This document shows, in pieces, positions 1 through 8,309 of a stretch of DNA of 64,000 nt. The stretch covers positions 1-64,000 of the forward strand of contig PAIY01000246.1 in assembly GCA_002704825.1 (NCBI GenBank), given 5' to 3'. The first letter of the stretch is position 1. The number at the start of each line of letters is the position of its first letter. A program made the position numbers and the translations under genes. This DNA is from Phycisphaeraceae bacterium (GTDB taxonomy: Bacteria > Planctomycetota > Phycisphaerae > Phycisphaerales > Phycisphaeraceae). The notes under the pieces are model-generated. The model was given only the letters and a program-made list of their open reading frames with translations, was not told the DNA's origin and did no database searches.

Positions 1-82
1 ACTCCCGCGCAGGCGGGAGTCCAGTGGAACCTGCAAGCGTCTACAGAATGCCACTGGATTCCCGCCTGCGCGGGAATGACGG
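1..82. repeat. Long inverted repeat (REP-like hairpin)
   Basis: Arms at 4-27 and 51-74 are reverse complements over 24 bases with one mismatch, separated by a 23-base spacer. Each arm carries the core CCCGCCTGCGCGGG or its complement. The same general sequence style (CCACTGGATTCCCGCC...) is common as intergenic palindromes in many bacteria. The left end may be cut by the window edge. Confidence 0.8.
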
Positions 83-142
83 ACTTAAGTCAACCACACA
101 TATGAGCATCGCAAAATACGTGATGACGGTAAAGATGAAATA

Positions 143-170
143 GGTTGCCATGAGCGACACGGCTTTGGTT
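143..170. repeat. Partial copy of the AAGCCGTG hairpin repeat family
   Basis: The stretch contains GGTTGCC followed by GAGCGACACGGCTTTGG. It matches part of the repeat seen at 45753-45787 and, on the other strand, at 61391-61422. It lies just beyond the stop codon of the membrane protein gene at 179-865, a position typical of intergenic repeats. Confidence 0.45.
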
Positions 171-178
171 GTTATACC

Positions 179-865
179 TCACGTCTCGTGATTGTCTTTC
201 TCCCACCCACACTCCGGGCAATGCTCCGGCGTGCCGGTGAGGTCGTAGTCGCATTTGGGGCAGCCGTTGGGATTTTTGAACTTCGCCCAACGTGATGTGA
301 AGATCGCGATCAAACATCCCACGCCAAAGCCAACCAATGCATTGAATGGCAGACCCACTGCAAAGCTGTACCACACTTGGTTATCGCCTGACAGGGTATC
401 TCCCCAGATAAACCACGCTTGGATGTGTCCGGGCCAAGCGAAAAAGCGAGCGACATACATCAGTATTGGATGACCGAGTAGCCAAGTGTCAAGATACTTC
501 AGAAGAATAAAAACTGCTGCAGTCACGCCACAGAAAAGATAGCAACTGATTCGGCCGAAATACCAGATGCGTTTACGGTGCTTCTGATCCAGTGGCACGC
601 TGGCCCACGCCATGAGCATGCCAAAGACACTCATAAAGGTCGTATTCAATAGCAATATTGTGAAAAGACTACGGATCAATTGTGTTTGAAAATCACCATT
701 TGCGTCACCGTAAAGCAGACCGCAAATTAAGGCACTCGGCCAGACCAATAATAGTCCACCAACAAAGTGGATAGTTGGTTCGAGTGTTGTATTCCAAAGC
801 TGCAATGCCGTGAATAGAAAGGTCAGTCCCCCTGACCAGAGTGCGTATTTGAGTGTGCGATTCAT
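179..865 (-). CDS. Membrane protein with C-terminal zinc ribbon
   Basis: A 228-residue protein with about five hydrophobic segments, for example residues 10-25, 32-50, 60-85, 100-122 and 155-190. The cytoplasmic-looking C-terminus has a four-cysteine zinc ribbon, CPKCDYDLTG...CPECGWE, at about residues 203-223. This tail is frequent in planctomycete membrane proteins and is often called a zinc-ribbon or double-zinc-ribbon domain. The start is ATG at 865. The gene stands alone between the left-edge repeat and lpxK. No function can be assigned; the ribbon suggests metal binding or protein contact. Confidence 0.75.
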   Translation of the reverse strand: MNRTLKYALWSGGLTFLFTALQLWNTTLEPTIHFVGGLLLVWPSALICGLLYGDANGDFQTQLIRSLFTILLLNTTFMSVFGMLMAWASVPLDQKHRKRIWYFGRISCYLFCGVTAAVFILLKYLDTWLLGHPILMYVARFFAWPGHIQAWFIWGDTLSGDNQVWYSFAVGLPFNALVGFGVGCLIAIFTSRWAKFKNPNGCPKCDYDLTGTPEHCPECGWEKDNHET

Positions 866-960
866 ATGTCCCCGTACCCCGTTCCCCGGAAGTCTTGCTT
901 GTGTTCAATCATTGCTATGCGTCGCATCCATTATGACAAGTTGCGTGTCGTATAGGCTTG

Positions 961-980
961 CATCGGATTAACATCCGGTG
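961..980. repeat. GCACCGG..TTAACA..CCGGTGC palindrome, copy 1
   Basis: An imperfect palindrome of the form CATCGGATTAACATCCGGTG followed by CTCA. It belongs to the same family as 8219-8240 and 8977-8998, which share the CCGGTGCTCA side and a TTAACA or TGTCAA centre. It lies just downstream of the lpxK stop codon. Confidence 0.55.
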
Positions 981-995
981 CTCAGGTGTCTGCGT

Positions 996-2060
996 TTATC
1001 TGTGTGCATCTGTGGCTAAGATGCCTTGCATCATTTCAATCAACGCATCCTGTTCAGTCGCATCGCCAAACCCCATGGCTAATTTCACGCGGTAGACCGG
1101 ATCGTCTGCGTTTAACTTCGGCCATTTGACGTAGTCTTTTTCCGTGGTCACCAATACCGCATTATCTGTCTTGGCATGTTCGATCAGCGCGGTGATTTCC
1201 TCGGCGGGCCATGCGTGATGGTCGGGTTGGATGATGATGTCTTTGATGTCCGACGCATGAGCACGCAGTGTGTTCCCAAACGCATCAGGATTACCAATGG
1301 CGATGGCGGCGTAACACGGCTTGCCGTTTAGCAATTGCAGGTCGAGTTCGTTGTCCTGTGTGTCGAGCAAGCCGGTCCATTGATGTGAAGCATGCGCGAT
1401 GGGTGCTTTGCCGGTAATGCGCTCGATGGTTTGATCGAGTTGTTTGACCACATCGGCTGACACTTGGTCGGCGCGGGTCACGATCACGGCATCGGCTCGC
1501 TTGAGCGCTGATACCGGTTCACGCATCAGGCCGCGTGGCAGCAGATGCCCATAGCCAAACGGATTGGTGGCATCGATCAAAACGATATCCAGATCGCGTT
1601 TGGCTTTGCGATGTTGAAAGCCATCATCCAACACGAAGCAGGTGCACCCCGGCAATTGTGCAAGGGCTTGTTGAGCGCCGTCTACGCGTGACGGATTGGC
1701 AATGACGGGGACTTGTTCGCCAAATTGTTTGATGTAGACAGCTGCTTCATCCGAGCCGTGATCGTCGGTGGACTTGTACCCGCGGAGGAGAATGGTGGGG
1801 CGGTGTCCCATGGCAAGTAAGCTTTGGACGAGAAAAGCGACCATTGGGGTTTTGCCGGTGCCCCCGGTGGTGAGATTTCCCACAGAGAGGGTGGGGCGTC
1901 CCAGTGCGTATGATTTTTTCAGCCCAGCATCGAAGAGCTTTTGCCGGACCCCGTTGGCGATGGCGTAGCCGGGGGTGAGCAGTGACAGCATGCCGCGCGT
2001 GAGGGACGCGGTGAGTGAGGTGTCTTTGCCACTGATGATGTCGATGATGCGTTGGGTCAT
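996..2060 (-). CDS. lpxK: Tetraacyldisaccharide 4'-kinase
   Basis: LpxK phosphorylates the 4' position of the lipid A disaccharide precursor with ATP at the inner membrane. The 354-residue length fits the family. The N-terminal region carries the characteristic P-loop with preceding strand, SVGNLTTGGTGKTP, at about residues 60-73, followed by PTILLRGY and the DDGFQHR motif at about residue 147, all hallmarks of LpxK. Starts at ATG 2060. It follows maf on the same strand after a repeat-bearing gap. Its presence, together with lptB, argues that the organism makes lipid A. Confidence 0.93.
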   Translation of the reverse strand: MTQRIIDIISGKDTSLTASLTRGMLSLLTPGYAIANGVRQKLFDAGLKKSYALGRPTLSVGNLTTGGTGKTPMVAFLVQSLLAMGHRPTILLRGYKSTDDHGSDEAAVYIKQFGEQVPVIANPSRVDGAQQALAQLPGCTCFVLDDGFQHRKAKRDLDIVLIDATNPFGYGHLLPRGLMREPVSALKRADAVIVTRADQVSADVVKQLDQTIERITGKAPIAHASHQWTGLLDTQDNELDLQLLNGKPCYAAIAIGNPDAFGNTLRAHASDIKDIIIQPDHHAWPAEEITALIEHAKTDNAVLVTTEKDYVKWPKLNADDPVYRVKLAMGFGDATEQDALIEMMQGILATDAHR

Positions 2061-2095
2061 GTGGGATCATTGTAAGGCGAATTGGTTCATTGGGT

Positions 2096-2242
2096 TTACC
2101 GCCAAGACGCCAAGTGCGCCAAGTTTCGGAGAGTAGAAGGATCACTTTGAGATGATCGCAAACATGACGCGCATCGCAAGCGATGCGGCTGAATTTTACA
2201 TTGCCTTTTAATCTCTCCTAACTTGGCGTCTTGGCGGTTAAA
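2096..2242. repeat. Inverted repeat of GCCAAGACGCCAAG type
   Basis: The left arm at about 2096-2114 reads TTTACCGCCAAGACGCCAAG-like sequence, and the right arm at about 2222-2242 is its near-exact reverse complement. Weaker pairing (GGAGAG with CTCTCC) extends inward. The arms consist of short repeated units, like the CACAGAG and CGAAG repeats elsewhere in the window. The right arm touches the maf stop codon. About 110 bases lie between the arms and show no gene. Confidence 0.65.
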
Positions 2243-2822
2243 AATTGTCTTGAAAGTAATCCTTAAGTAAACCCATCGGCAGGCCCACCACGGTGGTCTC
2301 ATCACCCTGAACCGTCACCGGCCAACCGGCTTTCTGGCGGTCAAACAGGTTGTAGCCACCGGCCTTTCCCTGCCATTGATTCGTGTCCAGATAGGCATTA
2401 AGTTCAGAATCCGGGATATTTCCCAGGGTCACCTGCGCCCGGTCTGCCAGTTGGATGGGGCCATTTTGACCGGGAATGAGCATGGTGACACCGGTAACCA
2501 CCCAGTAGGCGCAATTGAGCATATCGGTGATCTGCAGTCTGGCCTGGTCGCGTGTGACAGGGGTTCCCGCCAGTGATCCGTCGGGCATGACAATGAGCGT
2601 ATCGGCAGCCAAAATGTGCCGGTTGGGTATGATTTTTTGAACGCTAAGTGCTTTTTGAAACGATAATTGCATGGCAATCTGCTCGGGGCCCGCCCCCGTG
2701 TCCTCAGGGTGTGGTGGATCATTATACGGCGGCTTGATCGGCTGAAAATCCACCCCTGCCTCACTGAGTAATTGGGCGCGGCGGGGGGATTGGCTGGCCA
2801 GGATCCATGAAATTTTATGCAT
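2238..2822 (-). CDS. maf: Maf-family nucleoside triphosphate pyrophosphatase
   Basis: Maf proteins hydrolyse non-canonical or pyrimidine nucleoside triphosphates to monophosphates and are often treated as house-cleaning or septum-related enzymes. The N-terminal signature LASQSPRRAQLL is intact, as is the later AADTLI motif. A 194-residue product from ATG 2822 starts MHKISWILASQS, right at the family's usual beginning. A TTG ten codons upstream (2852) is the alternative but would add an atypical extension. lpxK lies 180 bases downstream on the same strand. Confidence 0.88.
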   Translation of the reverse strand: MHKISWILASQSPRRAQLLSEAGVDFQPIKPPYNDPPHPEDTGAGPEQIAMQLSFQKALSVQKIIPNRHILAADTLIVMPDGSLAGTPVTRDQARLQITDMLNCAYWVVTGVTMLIPGQNGPIQLADRAQVTLGNIPDSELNAYLDTNQWQGKAGGYNLFDRQKAGWPVTVQGDETTVVGLPMGLLKDYFQDNF

Positions 2823-3105
2823 GACTTTTTTCGCAAAAGGACTTATGTTCAATTCAAAGACCAGTAAAATGACAGATATTCACAAGTTATTCAAGGTTTC
2901 CAAGAGTCTTGCCCGATAATGAACATTGAACCAGAAGCGTAAGCATGTCGCTGAGGGGCAAACACAGCGCATGCATGGACATAAAATGTTGGGTGGTCAA
3001 CCCCCGGAAGTCTCGGAAACGTCCCATGTGAAAATGGGAGCAACCGGCCAAACGGGGGGAGCAGGCAAGGATGTCTGCTCGGAGAATTGATGCAAGGATA
3101 GCGCG

Positions 3106-4398
3106 TTGCGGACCATCGCCATCATTAACCAGAAAGGCGGCTGCGGGAAGACGACAGTGTCGATCAACCTGGCTGCTGTGCTTGCTGCTCAAGGGCAACG
3201 AACCCTGCTTGTGGATATGGACCCACAGGGCCATTGTGCATTAGGCCTTGCTGTCCCCGAAGCTCAGATCAATCAGTCTATGGCAGACATGATGATGGCA
3301 GGCCTCGACGGTTCACTGGCGATGGCTGACGTCGTCTGGCAAATCTCGCGCAACTTCGACCTGGCGCCGGCAACCACTGCCCTGGCGGGTGTCGAAGTCC
3401 AGCTGGCAAACGCTTCGGATCGTGATCGTCGCTTGGTTCAGGTGCTCAGCACGATTCAATCCAATTACGATATCTGCATTATTGACTGTCCCCCGTCGAT
3501 CGGGCTTTTGACCTTCAACGCGCTGCGTGCGTGTGACGAAGTGATCGTGCCTGTCGAAACGGGCTATTTCGCGTTGCAGGGCTCCTTCAAACAGGAAGCG
3601 ACCGTCGAAATGATGGTCCGCCGTACCGGTCATCAGGTTCGCCATAAAGTCTTGGCAACGATGTATGACGTGCGGACGAAACTGGCTCGCGAAATCTTAA
3701 GCGAACTCAAGAAACACTTCGGCGAATCACTCCTGCCGGTGGTGGTCAACTTCAACGCCAAACTCAAGGAAGCCGCCAGCTTCGGCCAGCCGATCACTGA
3801 GTATGATCCGACAAGCCGAGGCATGCAGGACTTTGAGCAGTTGACAGCATGGTTGCTTGCCAACCCCCCGATTCCCGCCACTGTGCCTGAGTCCGAAGAG
3901 GTAGAAGCGCCAGCCGCGAATCCAGCATTGAGTCGTGCCGCCGAACTCGTTGAACGTGCCCGCGCTTTGTCGGCTCGTACCGCCACTTTGGCCAATAAGA
4001 TTGCCTCAGATCCGGCCGTGGCTCGCACGGGTTTGATGCAGGAAGCCGAGCGTCAGCGTGAAGACCGTGCCCCGGACCCGGTGATCGTCTCGGAAAATGT
4101 GAAACGCATGGAACGCCTCTTTGGTGTCCGCAAGACTCAGCAAGGTGTTCTCTTTGTCCAGCCACAACAGACCGCCAGCCAGATCAGCGTTGCCGGTGAC
4201 TTTAACAATTGGTCACCCACCGCCACGCCGCTCAAGCGTGACACCGACCTGGGCGTTTGGCAGACCTGTGTCCCCATCCCGCCCGGTCGCTACCGCTACC
4301 GCGTGGTCATCGACGGACAATGGAAGCACGACCAATACAACTCGTCGATCGAAACCAATCCCTTCGGCGAACTGAACAGCATTTTGGAAGTTGGATAA
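3106..4398 (+). CDS. ParA-type ATPase fused to AMPK-beta-like glycogen-binding domain (CBM48)
   Basis: Residues 1-252 form a complete ParA/MinD-type ATPase: deviant Walker A KGGCGKTT at 10-17, VDMDPQGH at 37-43, and DCPPSIG at 128-133. ParA ATPases position plasmids, chromosomes or protein clusters on the nucleoid or poles. An Ala/Glu/Arg-rich linker (255-345) follows. Residues 350-430 match the AMPK-beta glycogen-binding domain, with GDFNNWS (Trp369), GVWQT (Trp385), YRYRVVIDGQW (Trp406) and ELNSI (Asn424), the equivalents of known glycogen-contacting residues. The start is TTG 3106: AAGGA ends 7 bases upstream and an in-frame stop lies at 3088-3090. The fusion is clear; the cargo (a polysaccharide granule or glycan-bearing structure) is inference. 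The next gene, 370 bases downstream, encodes a large acidic protein. Confidence 0.9.
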   Translation: MRTIAIINQKGGCGKTTVSINLAAVLAAQGQRTLLVDMDPQGHCALGLAVPEAQINQSMADMMMAGLDGSLAMADVVWQISRNFDLAPATTALAGVEVQLANASDRDRRLVQVLSTIQSNYDICIIDCPPSIGLLTFNALRACDEVIVPVETGYFALQGSFKQEATVEMMVRRTGHQVRHKVLATMYDVRTKLAREILSELKKHFGESLLPVVVNFNAKLKEAASFGQPITEYDPTSRGMQDFEQLTAWLLANPPIPATVPESEEVEAPAANPALSRAAELVERARALSARTATLANKIASDPAVARTGLMQEAERQREDRAPDPVIVSENVKRMERLFGVRKTQQGVLFVQPQQTASQISVAGDFNNWSPTATPLKRDTDLGVWQTCVPIPPGRYRYRVVIDGQWKHDQYNSSIETNPFGELNSILEVG

Positions 4399-4450
4399 GC
4401 AAGACATCCTGTTTTCAGGTGATGCATGTTTCAAGTGATCCGGATGGTGT

Positions 4451-4550
4451 TTAACCACAGAGTCACAGAGACACAGAGCCGGAAAACGAGATTCTGATTA
4501 ATGATAAGTTTTGCCTTGAATTCTCTGTGCCTCTGTGTCTCTGTGGTTAA
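4451..4550. repeat. CACAGAG-type inverted repeat
   Basis: Arms at 4451-4478 and 4523-4550 are reverse complements over 28 bases with two mismatches, beginning TTAACCACAGAG and made of iterated ACACAGAG units. The 44-base loop is unremarkable. A lone related arm (CTCTGTGCCTCTGTGGTT) occurs at about 57288-57307. The repeat fills much of the 371-base gap between the ParA fusion and the acidic protein gene. Confidence 0.8.
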
Positions 4551-4633
4551 GACGACAAGGACACGCAGGCACAAACCGGTTTTCAAAGTTTCATGGATGA
4601 GACGCGAAAATCGTTACAACAGGAACCGAAACG

Positions 4634-4664
4634 ATGATCCAGCAGGGCAGCGGATCATTTTTTT
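4634..4664 (+). terminator. Candidate rho-independent terminator
   Basis: A 7-bp stem, ATGATCC (4634-4640) with GGATCAT (4652-4658), an 11-base loop, and a run of seven T residues at 4658-4664. It could end transcription from the ParA-fusion gene before the downstream gene at 4770. The stem is short, so the call is tentative. Confidence 0.45.
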
Positions 4665-4769
4665 GAGCAATCAAACGTCCGGTAACTGTACAATAGGGGC
4701 GGATCGGGAAAGACGGCTGCGGAGTTGCGGCTGTGATTTGAGACGAAGACCCTGCAAGTAAAGGGCGTT

Positions 4770-7310
4770 GTGTTGGATCGACAACGCACCGATAAAGAGC
4801 TCGACGCATTGGCGGATTTGTACCTCACAGGTCCCGATGACACCGAAGATTCGTCCTCCAACACCGAGGCGATGGGTATCGGTGCGCAACGCGATTCGGC
4901 TTCCCAGCGACGCAAAGGTCCAGGCAAAGTTCAGGCTGCTGACAGCGCGGAGTCCTATGACCGTTACCCCGGCACGCGTTCCACGGGGTTGATGACCGAA
5001 CCTCAGCCGGCCAAACTTAATCCCAAAGTCACTACCCAAACCAACAAAACCAGGACCAACCCATCTGCTGGTGCGACTGCTTCGCCGTCTGACGAAGACC
5101 TGCTTGCCGAGCAGCTTGCTGAACTCTCTGACCAGACCAGGCGCGATGAGCCGACCCTGCGACTGGTGAATCTTGAACTTGAATCCGCCATGCCCGATTC
5201 CGATGATTCGCAAACGGATCAACAAACCTTCAATCAATCTTTCGACAATGCCCACGATGCCGATGACCCGCAGCATGCCGCCATGGATTTTCAGGCCGCC
5301 AAGTCTGCTTCGGCATCCGATGAGAAGGACGCGTCCATTCTCCAGATTGATGAACCCATTGCCATTGTCGATAAACGTGTCGAAGTGGTGTTCCTGGGTA
5401 ATCTCCCGGGCTTTGCTTCGCCATGGATGACGCAATACGCACAGCATGTCGCCCTTGAGTGTGGCGTGGTGGGGGTGTTGCACATTGATGATGAACAGAT
5501 CGACCTTGATTTTGTCACCACCCCCGCCAACCGCGTCAAGCTTGACAACCTGCACCGACAGGTGATGGCTTTCGATCAGGCTGACGACCTCATTGCTGTT
5601 TTGGATTTGCTTAACCAAGGTGCTGACCCCGTGGTCGGTGCCTGGCTGATTCATCTGGCCACACCTCTCACCGCCACCACCAAGACCATTGCCCGGTCGC
5701 TTCCAGTTTGGACGCTATTGTCAGGGGTTGATGAGGCGGCCGGTGCCCGGGCGATGGATTGGTTGTCCCATTGCATGAAAGTCGCTGACCCCGCGAGTAT
5801 GAGTCATGTCCAGTTCATGGGCATGGGCTGTGACATTGATCGCGCGGTCGCCCTGATTCGCCAACTCGATGAACGTGCCCTGGATCAGTGGGACACCTCC
5901 ATCGAACTCGTCGGCGTTCAGCGTCAGATGGTTCCGGTCCACCTGCAAACGCTTGGCAGCTTCCCGACCATGCTCGAACAGTGGCCGGTGATTGCACGCC
6001 TTGTTGCAGGCGATTCAGCCAGCTCGGATCACCGAAGCTCGCTGGTTACGCGAATTGATCCCTCAAGCCAACAGTCGCAAACCAAAGTCACGCCGCCGCA
6101 GCCGGAGTTGGATGACGATGATCAAACCATCGAAACATCCAAACCTGGCAGTCATGATTTTGAAGCCACCGTCACTGCTGAAGAAGCACGCAACCTGCTC
6201 ATGGCAGCCGCCAAGATGGACGGCATCAGCATCCAGGGTGTCGAACTCGAAGAGACAGAGAATGTCGAAGATGAGATCGAAGACGTGTTAACCGCGCCTT
6301 CGACGCAAGCAACACTGTCGGACATCGCCCCGTTGGAAGCATCTCACAGTGAAGATATGTCGGACACCGGTGCGTTTGATGCCCTGGCAGACGAGGATGC
6401 GGTCGATGAACTTGATGAGATGGAAGCCGAAGCGGTGCAGGTGGATGATGATGCCCAGTTGACCGGCCATGACATTGCCACCGATGCCGTCCCCGAACCG
6501 GAAGTGGTGTCGGAAACGGTCCGCAGTTTTGTCGAACGTCTCAAGCAACAGGAATTGGAAAAACGTCGTCAGGCCAAAACCGATGGTAAAGCGAATGTCG
6601 GTGCCGACGTCGCAGCCTCCGAGCCGGTGGATGATGAGATTGATGACGTTGATGATTCGGATACAGGTCATGATGTTGCAGAGCATACGCATGATCCGGA
6701 ACCTGCGATGACTGTTGCTCAGATTGCTCGCGAATCGCAACGTGGCGAGGATGTGCATGCTCATATTCTGCATCACCAGCCTAAGCAGCAGTCCGAACCC
6801 CAACCCAGCAAGCATAAGGCCCAGCCGACCACGCAGCGTGTGGTTGCCTCCAAGCCTCAATCCAAGCCGCGCCCGACTGCTGAGCCGGATCATGTGTATT
6901 CGCATGAGACTTCGCAGCCACATTTGGCCAGTTTCCTGCAGGAAGCGGGCATGATCAGTCTGACCGCCCGTTGTCCGCATCACCCGCAGGTGGAACTCAC
7001 CCTCGATGAGTCCGGCGGACTGCATTTACTGGCTCGTCATCAGCAAGCTGCTGGCAAGTCGATCAATGATGCCATTTACGAACTGCTCGATGCCCGCGGC
7101 TGGGTCGATCAGCATATCTCCCTCTTGAGCATGACCCAGAAGCAGCTGCGCTTTGACATGCAGATCCGCCCAGTGGTGCACCTGTTCACCGATGATGCCA
7201 AAGCCGGTGCGAAGTTGGTTGCCAACAGCGCCCGCTTTGTGAAGCTGCACCTGCTTTCGGAAGTGAAGGTCGGCCATGACAAAGCATTCTACTGCACCGA
7301 ACTCAACTGA
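4770..7310 (+). CDS. Large acidic protein of unknown function, ParA-fusion neighbour
   Basis: I do not recognise this 846-residue protein. It has an unstructured N-terminus (1-185, rich in Asp, Ser, Thr and Gln), a folded domain at about 190-390 beginning VEVVFLGNLPGFASPW with alternating hydrophobic strands and helices, a long low-complexity acidic region at 405-690 (many Asp/Glu, then His/Gln/Lys/Pro), and a folded C-terminal domain at about 725-846 beginning ISLTARCPHH. No signal peptide or membrane segment is seen. The start is GTG 4770; TTG 4773 is an alternative. A strong terminator follows. Its place between the ParA fusion and two bactofilins suggests a scaffold or adaptor, which is inference from context only. 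Confidence 0.75.
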   Translation: MLDRQRTDKELDALADLYLTGPDDTEDSSSNTEAMGIGAQRDSASQRRKGPGKVQAADSAESYDRYPGTRSTGLMTEPQPAKLNPKVTTQTNKTRTNPSAGATASPSDEDLLAEQLAELSDQTRRDEPTLRLVNLELESAMPDSDDSQTDQQTFNQSFDNAHDADDPQHAAMDFQAAKSASASDEKDASILQIDEPIAIVDKRVEVVFLGNLPGFASPWMTQYAQHVALECGVVGVLHIDDEQIDLDFVTTPANRVKLDNLHRQVMAFDQADDLIAVLDLLNQGADPVVGAWLIHLATPLTATTKTIARSLPVWTLLSGVDEAAGARAMDWLSHCMKVADPASMSHVQFMGMGCDIDRAVALIRQLDERALDQWDTSIELVGVQRQMVPVHLQTLGSFPTMLEQWPVIARLVAGDSASSDHRSSLVTRIDPSSQQSQTKVTPPQPELDDDDQTIETSKPGSHDFEATVTAEEARNLLMAAAKMDGISIQGVELEETENVEDEIEDVLTAPSTQATLSDIAPLEASHSEDMSDTGAFDALADEDAVDELDEMEAEAVQVDDDAQLTGHDIATDAVPEPEVVSETVRSFVERLKQQELEKRRQAKTDGKANVGADVAASEPVDDEIDDVDDSDTGHDVAEHTHDPEPAMTVAQIARESQRGEDVHAHILHHQPKQQSEPQPSKHKAQPTTQRVVASKPQSKPRPTAEPDHVYSHETSQPHLASFLQEAGMISLTARCPHHPQVELTLDESGGLHLLARHQQAAGKSINDAIYELLDARGWVDQHISLLSMTQKQLRFDMQIRPVVHLFTDDAKAGAKLVANSARFVKLHLLSEVKVGHDKAFYCTELN

Positions 7311-7337
7311 AATCAATTCATTGCGATTTGAACCAAC

Positions 7338-7364
7338 CCGTCCCTCAGGAGAGGGACGGCTTTT
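7338..7364 (+). terminator. Rho-independent terminator after the acidic protein gene
   Basis: A perfect 9-bp stem, CCGTCCCTC (7338-7346) with GAGGGACGG (7351-7359), an AGGA tetraloop, and then CTTTT. It begins 28 bases after the stop codon at 7310. The rest of the 311-base gap to the bactofilin gene at 7622 shows no gene or clear repeat. Confidence 0.88.
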
Positions 7365-7621
7365 GTGTTGTTGATTAAATTACGCACGTCCCTCACGGTT
7401 ACACGTCTGGCGTGTCGATCCACGAATTCCCACGATTTGTGGACGTCTGGTGGACAACTCTCAGTTTAGTCGTGGTTTTACGTCCGAGAACTCCACGAAA
7501 GCTGTTCATTTTCGGGCTGTTGGAGATTTGGTCGTGAAAGGGTCGATTCAATGGATCGAGGCACGACAATGTTTGTGGTGCCCTGAGTATTGAATTTTTC
7601 ACACTAGACGGAGTGGAAGCT

Positions 7622-8167
7622 GTGAGCGACAAACAAAATACCAAGACCGTTCTGGGCCCGGATGTCAAAATCAAGGGTCAGATTTCCCTGGACAACGATG
7701 CAGTGATCATGGGCGAAGTGTCCGGTCAGATTCGCGTCGGTGGCATGCTCGAATTGACTGAAACCTCCCGCGTCGAAGGTCTTGTCGTGGCAGGCGGTCT
7801 GCGTCTGGGCGGTCAGGCCAAGGCGGACATCGTGGCGGAACACGGCATGGAACTGCTGGCTTCGGCCCAGTTGACCGGCCAACTCTACACCTCGCGTCTT
7901 TCCGTCGTCGATGGTGCCATGTTCGAAGGTCACGTTGTCGTGGGTCCCAATGCGATGCAGGCGGCCAGCGATGTGATGCAGGGTGTCGAAGACATTCAGG
8001 TTGATACCAACCACGAACAGTTCACCCCAGCCAATGGTTCGAAGCCCGACATCAACACCGTGCCCCGTTCACTGGACGAAATCCTGGCACGCCGTCGCAG
8101 CAAGACCAACGGTCAGGCTGTTCCCCAACATGTCGGTGCTGGTGCAGCAGAAGAGACAGACGAGTAA
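7622..8167 (+). CDS. Bactofilin (polymer-forming cytoskeletal protein)
   Basis: Bactofilins are small beta-helical proteins that self-assemble without nucleotides into filaments that scaffold envelope synthesis or polarity proteins. The core at about residues 10-112 shows the repeated short strands with regular Gly and hydrophobic residues typical of the family (LGPDVKIKGQI, GEVSGQIRVGG, ADIVAEHGMELL). A disordered C-terminal tail of about 60 residues follows. The start is taken as GTG 7622, with GGAG 8 bases upstream; GTG 7613 would overlap that SD. A second bactofilin gene follows 142 bases downstream. Confidence 0.9.
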   Translation: MSDKQNTKTVLGPDVKIKGQISLDNDAVIMGEVSGQIRVGGMLELTETSRVEGLVVAGGLRLGGQAKADIVAEHGMELLASAQLTGQLYTSRLSVVDGAMFEGHVVVGPNAMQAASDVMQGVEDIQVDTNHEQFTPANGSKPDINTVPRSLDEILARRRSKTNGQAVPQHVGAGAAEETDE

Positions 8168-8218
8168 GACGCCCCCGGAACCCCGGATGTGATGCAAGGG
8201 TGATTGATTTTGCCCTGA

Positions 8219-8240
8219 GCACCAGATGTCAATCTGGTGC
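8219..8240. repeat. GCACCAG..CTGGTGC palindrome, copy 2
   Basis: A 22-base imperfect palindrome, GCACCAGATGTCAATCTGGTGC, flanked by GA/CC. It is of the same design as 961-980 and 8977-8998. It sits between the two bactofilin genes. Confidence 0.6.
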
Positions 8241-8309
8241 CCATTGTGACGCATATTTTCGTTCGTGGTATCACTGACATGTGATGCTCAAGAAAGTGTC
8301 GCAGAGGCT

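Noticed and set aside
4501-4761. 86-codon frame between the ParA fusion and the acidic protein gene
   Set aside because: It runs through the CACAGAG arm and the terminator-like hairpin, and its composition is Arg/Cys-rich, as expected of non-coding sequence.
4671-5654. 327-codon reverse frame opposite the acidic protein gene
   Set aside because: It is a mirror of the high-GC3 coding strand; the forward frame has a much better coding pattern and a strong terminator behind it.
6288-7025. 245-codon reverse frame opposite the acidic protein gene
   Set aside because: Antisense shadow of the forward gene's Asp/Glu/His-rich region, which turns into Ile/Met/His-rich frames; no SD.
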